Origin: Microcoleus sp. FACHB-61
GTDB lineage: Bacteria > Cyanobacteriota > Cyanobacteriia > Cyanobacteriales > Microcoleaceae
Direction of reading: 5' to 3'
DNA length: 64,000 bases
Assembly (NCBI GenBank): GCA_014695295.1
Contig: JACJNY010000076.1
Location: 62,001-126,000, forward strand
Shown here: positions 59,711-64,000 of the stretch, one piece after another
Layout of the letters: each line of letters begins with the position of its first letter
How positions within the stretch are numbered: position 1 is the first letter of the stretch
The notes under the pieces: generated by a model
The model's database searches: none
What the model was told of the DNA's origin: nothing
Seen by the model: the letters and a program-made list of their open reading frames with translations, nothing else
Position numbers and translations under genes: made by a program

Positions 59711-62700
59711 ATGAGCGAGTGGCTTGTTATCTGGGGAGTGGCGCAGGGAGTTGGCATTCTCGTCAAACCCATCTTAGAAGAGTTGGCAGTAGACGGCGCG
59801 AAGGATTTGGTAAAAGATTTTTTTAAAGATTCCCTAAAAAACGTCTTATTTTTTGGCGAAAAAGACCCCCGACAAGTCGCAGCGGGCAAAGCGATCAAAA
59901 AGTTTTTGGAGTTGGTGGAACAGCAGTTGAAAATTGGCGGACTTTCCCCAGAGCAAAGAAAGCTGTATATTAAAGATGTTAAACAGTTTATCAATAACAA
60001 GTCTGTTAAGGAAATTTTGGGCAAGGCTTTTGAGAGCGATCGCGAATCTCTCGATGCAGAACTTCTCGAACAAACCTGGAGTCAACTAGATTTAACTTCT
60101 TTACCCGCAAGATTTAAGTGGCTAACCATCGCCAATCAGTATCTGGCAGAAGTTCAAGAAATTCTCTTTGACTCAAAAGAGTTGCGCGATATCTTGAATG
60201 CTCAAAATCTGGATAGCATTCAGAAAAATACTCAAGAAACGGCGGGGATTATCCCCGAATTTGACTTGAGGCAATATCAAGAAGCTCTGTGCGAGCGTTA
60301 CAGCAATCTCAATTTAAGCAGCGTCGATCCCAATACCTACGATTATCGCGAAAAGCTGAAGGTTTGGCAAATCTTTATTTTCCAAGATGTGCGATCGATT
60401 TATGAATCCTTTCTGCCCCAAGCTTACGAAATTCCTAAAGAACATCAACGGCGGCTGCAAGACACCAATCAATTAGACGCGATCGATCTAGAAAATTTAG
60501 AGAAATATCGGCGCGGTTATTTTTCTCAGCCGATCGTCTCCGTGTTAGATGTTATAAATGACAAGCAAAAGTATCCCTACATTGTTATTTTAGGCGATCC
60601 GGGCTCTGGCAAGTCTACTCTGTTACAATATTTAGCATTAAACTGGGCGCGATCGCCCTTAAATAGCGTGACATCTCTGCCGATTCCGCTGCTAATAGAA
60701 TTGCGGACTTACATTCGCAGCGGGGAATCAGGACATTGCAAGAACTTCCTCGAATTTTTCCATCAAAGTCCGGGTTCAATTTGTCACTTGAATCAGCATC
60801 AATTGCAGGAACAGCTTAAAGCAGGCGATGCTGTGGTGATGTTCGACGGGTTAGATGAAATTTTCGATCACGGGAAACGAGAAGATGTAATTACAGCGAT
60901 TCATCGGTTTACCAATGAGTATCCGCGCGTGCGAGTGATTGTCACGTCTCGGATTATTGGTTACAAACCTCAACGGTTGCAAGATGCAGACTTTCATCAC
61001 TTTATCCTCCAAGATTTGAATTCGGAACAAATTCAGGATTTTGTTCGCCGCTGGCACGAATTAACTTTTACTGATGCTGGGGAAAAAGCGCGAATTCGCG
61101 ATCGCATGGAAAGAGCATTAGCGTATTCATCAACGATTCGAGATTTAGCGGGTAATCCGTTATTGTTGACGATTATGGCGATTTTAAACCGCGGGCAAGA
61201 ATTGCCGAGAGACAGGGCGGAACTTTACAATCAAGCTTCGCGGGTATTGCTTTATCAATGGGATGTGGAAAGGTCTTTAGTAGAGGATAGCAGGCTCGAT
61301 CCGAAAACTATTGATGCTAAAGATAAGCAAGAAATGCTGCGGCGAGTCGCTTACAAAATGCAAGCAGCACCTGAAGGGTTGGCTGGCAATATTATTAGTG
61401 CGGAAGATTTGGAGGATACCCTGACAGCATATCTGAAGAATAAAGATTTCGATCGACCGAAAGAGCGGGCAAGGTTGATAATTAACCAACTGCGAACTCG
61501 CAACTTTATTTTATGTTATTTGGGTGCGGATACTTATGGGTTTGTGCATCGAACTTTTTTGGAATATTTCTGTGCGTCGGAGGTGGTGGAGAGATTTGAG
61601 AAGACGCAAAAACTTTCTTTAGATGAGTTGAAAACAGAGGTTTTTGGCACGCATTGGGATGATGAATCTTGGCAGGAAGTTTTGTGCTTGATTGCGGGAT
61701 TGATTGATGGACGGTTTACGGGAGAATTGATTGAGTTTCTGATGCGGCAGGATGGGGAAGCCCAAAAGTTCCGCAATCTGTTTTTGGCGGCGAAGTGTTT
61801 GGATGAAGTGAGGGATAGAAACGTGATTGCTGCGGTTGAGACTCAATTGCTTGAACGCTTAAAAAAGTTAACCAAATACGACCCCAATTACTATTATCCG
61901 CCTTATGGAGAAGAAACTAATCTAGTTAAGGAAATTCGTACTCCAGCAGTAAGTGCGATCGCCTACACTTGGAAAGATGACCCAGAAACTTTACCTTGGC
62001 TCCAACAACTGGCTCAATCTGATGATAATTCGAGTGTGCCACATATAGCCGTCCAAAAATTAGCACGGGGGTGGAAAGATGACCCCGAAACCTTACCTCT
62101 CCTCAAACAACTGGCTCAAGGTAATGGTAATTATCATTTCCTTGTGCCATATGCAGCAGTCCAAGAATTAGCACGGCGGTGGAAAGATGACCCGGAAACC
62201 TTACCTCTCCTCAAACAACTGGCTCAATCTGATGAGAAGTCTTTTAGGCGAGTTGCAGCAGTCCAAGAATTAGCACGGGGGTGGAAAGATGACCCGGAAA
62301 CCTTACCTCTCCTCAAACAACTGGCTCAATATAATAATCATTTGGCTAGCCGACAAGCAGCAGTCCAAGAAATAGCACGGGGGTGGAAAGATGACCCCGA
62401 AATCTTACCTCTTCTCAAACAATGGGCTCAATCTCATGATAATTCGGATGTGCGAAAAGCAGCAGTCGAAGGAATAGCACGGGGGTGGAAAGATGACCCG
62501 GAAACTTTACCTCTACTCAAACAACTGGCTCAATCTCATGATAATTTTGATGTGCGACAAACAGCAGTCAAAGAATTAGTACGGGGGTGGAAAGATGACC
62601 CGGAAACCTTACCTCTCCTCAAACAACGCGCTCAATCAGACGATAATTCGGCTGTGCGAGGTGCAGCAGTCCAAGAATTAGCACGGGGATGGAAAGATGA

Positions 62701-63538
62701 CCCGGAAACCTTACCTCTCCTCAAACAATGGGCTCAATCTCATGATAATTCGGATGTGCGAAAAGCAGCAGTCGAAGAAATAGCACGGGGGTGGAAAGAT
62801 GACCCGGAAACTTTACCTCTACTCAAACAACTGGCTCAATCTCATGATAATTCGGATGTGCGACCTCCAGCAGTCGGAGAAATAGCACAGGGGTGGAAAG
62901 ATGACCCGGAAACCTTACCTCTCCTCAAACAATGGGCTCAATCTCATGATCATTGGTATGTGCGAGGTGCAGCAGTCCAAGAAATAGCACTGGGGTGGAA
63001 AGATGACCCGGAAACCTTACCTCTCCTCAAACAACGCGCTCAATCTGATGATCATTGGTTTGTGCGATATGCAGCAGTCCAACAAATAGCACAGGGGTGG
63101 AAAGATGACCCGGAAACCTTACCTCTCCTCAAACAACTGGCTCAATCAGACGATAATTGGGCTGTGCGACAAACAGCAGTCCAAGAAATAGCACGGGGGT
63201 GGAAAGATGACCCGGAAACCTTACCTCTCCTCAAACAACTGGCTCAATCAGACGATAATTGGGATGTGCGACAAACAGCAGTCCAAGAAATAGCACGGGG
63301 GTGGAAAGATGAACCAGAGATATTTGAAGGGTTGTGCGATATAGCTATCAATCATCCTTTTGAACGTGAGTCTAAGTTCCAAGATAATCCCAGACAAGCA
63401 GCACTTGAAATAATGCTCAAGCAATACCCCGATCGCCCAAAAACTTTAGAAATACTTCGCGATCGATTTGCCAACGATCCAGATGAAGAAGTCCGCAATT
63501 TTGCCCAGCAAGCATTGGCAGAATTAGAGAAGCTGTAA
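59711..63538 (+). CDS. NACHT ATPase with long near-identical HEAT-like repeat array (candidate immune sensor)
   Basis: 1275 residues. An N-terminal helical segment (1-50, WLVIWGVAQGVGILVKPIL) may anchor or act as an effector. Walker A GDPGSGKST is at 295-303, Walker B VVMFDGLDE at ~375-383, with VTSR and the C-terminal winged-helix motif FVHRTFLEYFCASEVVERF (~615). From residue 754 to ~1198 are 13 repeats of about 34 residues of the form WKDDPETLPLLKQLAQSDDNxxVRxxAVQEIARG, then two diverged ones. The repeats differ mainly at the DNxxVRxx positions. This resembles NLR-type proteins in which a repeat array senses the trigger. A defence role is inferred. An Uma2 gene follows 83 bp downstream. 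Confidence 0.9.
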   Translation: MSEWLVIWGVAQGVGILVKPILEELAVDGAKDLVKDFFKDSLKNVLFFGEKDPRQVAAGKAIKKFLELVEQQLKIGGLSPEQRKLYIKDVKQFINNKSVKEILGKAFESDRESLDAELLEQTWSQLDLTSLPARFKWLTIANQYLAEVQEILFDSKELRDILNAQNLDSIQKNTQETAGIIPEFDLRQYQEALCERYSNLNLSSVDPNTYDYREKLKVWQIFIFQDVRSIYESFLPQAYEIPKEHQRRLQDTNQLDAIDLENLEKYRRGYFSQPIVSVLDVINDKQKYPYIVILGDPGSGKSTLLQYLALNWARSPLNSVTSLPIPLLIELRTYIRSGESGHCKNFLEFFHQSPGSICHLNQHQLQEQLKAGDAVVMFDGLDEIFDHGKREDVITAIHRFTNEYPRVRVIVTSRIIGYKPQRLQDADFHHFILQDLNSEQIQDFVRRWHELTFTDAGEKARIRDRMERALAYSSTIRDLAGNPLLLTIMAILNRGQELPRDRAELYNQASRVLLYQWDVERSLVEDSRLDPKTIDAKDKQEMLRRVAYKMQAAPEGLAGNIISAEDLEDTLTAYLKNKDFDRPKERARLIINQLRTRNFILCYLGADTYGFVHRTFLEYFCASEVVERFEKTQKLSLDELKTEVFGTHWDDESWQEVLCLIAGLIDGRFTGELIEFLMRQDGEAQKFRNLFLAAKCLDEVRDRNVIAAVETQLLERLKKLTKYDPNYYYPPYGEETNLVKEIRTPAVSAIAYTWKDDPETLPWLQQLAQSDDNSSVPHIAVQKLARGWKDDPETLPLLKQLAQGNGNYHFLVPYAAVQELARRWKDDPETLPLLKQLAQSDEKSFRRVAAVQELARGWKDDPETLPLLKQLAQYNNHLASRQAAVQEIARGWKDDPEILPLLKQWAQSHDNSDVRKAAVEGIARGWKDDPETLPLLKQLAQSHDNFDVRQTAVKELVRGWKDDPETLPLLKQRAQSDDNSAVRGAAVQELARGWKDDPETLPLLKQWAQSHDNSDVRKAAVEEIARGWKDDPETLPLLKQLAQSHDNSDVRPPAVGEIAQGWKDDPETLPLLKQWAQSHDHWYVRGAAVQEIALGWKDDPETLPLLKQRAQSDDHWFVRYAAVQQIAQGWKDDPETLPLLKQLAQSDDNWAVRQTAVQEIARGWKDDPETLPLLKQLAQSDDNWDVRQTAVQEIARGWKDEPEIFEGLCDIAINHPFERESKFQDNPRQAALEIMLKQYPDRPKTLEILRDRFANDPDEEVRNFAQQALAELEKL
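61970..63300. repeat. Thirteen 102-bp tandem coding repeats (HEAT-like array)
   Basis: The DNA period is 102 bp (one unit of 108 bp). Adjacent late units differ by one base over about 100 bp (62-63 kb, GCTGTG against GATGTG). High DNA identity across units, with changes concentrated at the same few codons, points to recent expansion and gene conversion. Confidence 0.95.
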
Positions 63539-63621
63539 TCTAAACAAAAAAAGTATCAACAAATTATGCTACTTCAAAACATAGTATAATTAATATCAAA
63601 TAGTTTTCGGAGACAACCACT

Positions 63622-64000
63622 ATGCAAGTCACGACCGAAGAAATTATTTATCCATGCAGCGACGGTCAACCAATGGCAGATAGCACAATTCAATACAAAT
63701 TAATTGTCAAAATCAAAGAAGGTTGCGAATCGCTGTTTAAAAACGACCCAAACGTGTTTGTAGCAGCCGATTTACTGTGGTATCCAGTTGAAGGCAGACC
63801 AGACATTTCCCAAGCACCGGATGTCATGGTAATATTTGGCAGACCAAAGGGCGATCGACGTTCCTACCTGCAATTTAACGAAGATAATATTGCTCCCCAA
63901 GTTGCGTTTGAGATTCGCTCTCACAACGACAGACAAACCAAGATGTACAAAAAACTTTCATTTTACAATCGCTATGGAGTCGATGAATATTACCTTTACG
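63622..64000 (+). CDS. Uma2-family endonuclease-like protein, N-terminal part (3' end outside window)
   Basis: The ATG at 63622 opens a frame to the window edge (126 codons). The sequence shows the restriction-endonuclease-like Uma2 fold: FVAADLLWYPVEG, APDVMVIFGRPKG with the catalytic Asp, PQVAFEIRSHND with the Glu, and YNRYGVDEYYLY. The usual Uma2 (D/E)xK Lys position is FEIRS here; many Uma2 proteins have S or K in this place, so activity cannot be judged. Uma2 genes are very abundant in filamentous cyanobacteria and their role is unclear; a mobile-element or nuclease function is assumed. Confidence 0.9.
   Translation, partial: MQVTTEEIIYPCSDGQPMADSTIQYKLIVKIKEGCESLFKNDPNVFVAADLLWYPVEGRPDISQAPDVMVIFGRPKGDRRSYLQFNEDNIAPQVAFEIRSHNDRQTKMYKKLSFYNRYGVDEYYLY

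Noticed and set aside
61970-63300. CRISPR or non-coding tandem array
   Set aside because: The 102-bp units are in one open frame with HEAT-like repeat periodicity.
1-64000. tRNA, rRNA, tmRNA, RNase P RNA
   Set aside because: No cloverleaf with a GGTTCGAAT-type T-loop, and no conserved rRNA words were noticed in the spacers; reading by eye is not exhaustive.

Overview
This is cyanobacterial DNA, most likely from a filamentous Oscillatoriales-type organism (Microcoleus or Oscillatoria relatives; genus inferred, not proven). The evidence is the dense GCGATCGC (HIP1) octamers, cyanobacteria-restricted families (Psb35-like, DUF1816, DUF2358, slr1658/slr1659-type regulators, WGxxGxxG, DICT), glgC, and many short dispersed hairpin repeats and 7-bp tandem repeats between genes. 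No rRNA, tRNA or CRISPR array was seen. Layout: (1) 1-2.0 kb: 3' end of pilC, then two hypothetical genes. (2) 2.1-5.3 kb: an HTH-NACHT ATPase divergent from a PD-(D/E)XK nuclease-like gene, with palindromes and three 10-bp-phased direct repeats between them; this is a plausible defence locus. (3) 5.5-8.9 kb: an oligopeptide/dipeptide-type ABC binding lipoprotein and permease, and a small membrane protein. (4) 9.4-14.1 kb: an HlyD-type adaptor and two tandem MacB-like permeases without an ATPase gene. (5) 14.5-16.2 kb: an RTX-vanadium haloperoxidase fusion. (6) 16.3-19.7 kb: a PlsY-like/PEP-synthase-like fusion and a Psb35-like small protein. (7) 19.9-29.7 kb: a minus-strand signalling block with two MscS channels, an slr1659-like STAS protein, an slr1658-like ATP-binding protein, two SpoIIE phosphatases sharing an almost identical ~850-bp 3' end, an MHYT protein, and remnants of an MscS tail, a SpoIIE tail, an IS1 transposase and a histidine kinase. 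(8) 29.9-39 kb: lipoprotein, two DUF2993 proteins, DICT/HD-GYP-like protein, pentapeptide-repeat protein, two DUF1816 paralogues, a DnaJ-type chaperone and a Cys-rich small protein. (9) 39.2-44.6 kb: glgC, an alpha-amylase-family enzyme, fasciclin, DUF2358 and an Uma2 remnant. (10) 44.65-46.5 kb: an Eco29kI-like type II restriction-modification pair. (11) 46.5-52 kb: hisC, WGxxGxxG protein, ROK kinase, YqiA-like esterase, and an ECF sigma / anti-sigma / Spy-like periplasmic stress operon. (12) 52.5-59.2 kb: a MITE-like element, the MoxR-DUF58-transglutaminase operon, an OGFr-domain protein and gor. (13) 59.7-64 kb: a large NACHT protein with 13 nearly identical 34-residue HEAT-like repeats, and the 5' part of an Uma2 gene. 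Functional themes: carbon storage (glgC plus the amylase-family enzyme), envelope stress and transport (MscS, Spy/ECF, HlyD/MacB), partner-switch signalling (SpoIIE/STAS/ATP-binding protein), and immunity (two NACHT proteins, a restriction-modification pair, Uma2, and possibly the OGFr gene). The most unusual features are the repeat-diversified NACHT-HEAT protein, the HTH-NACHT/nuclease divergent pair with its phased repeats, and the recombination scars in the signalling block.
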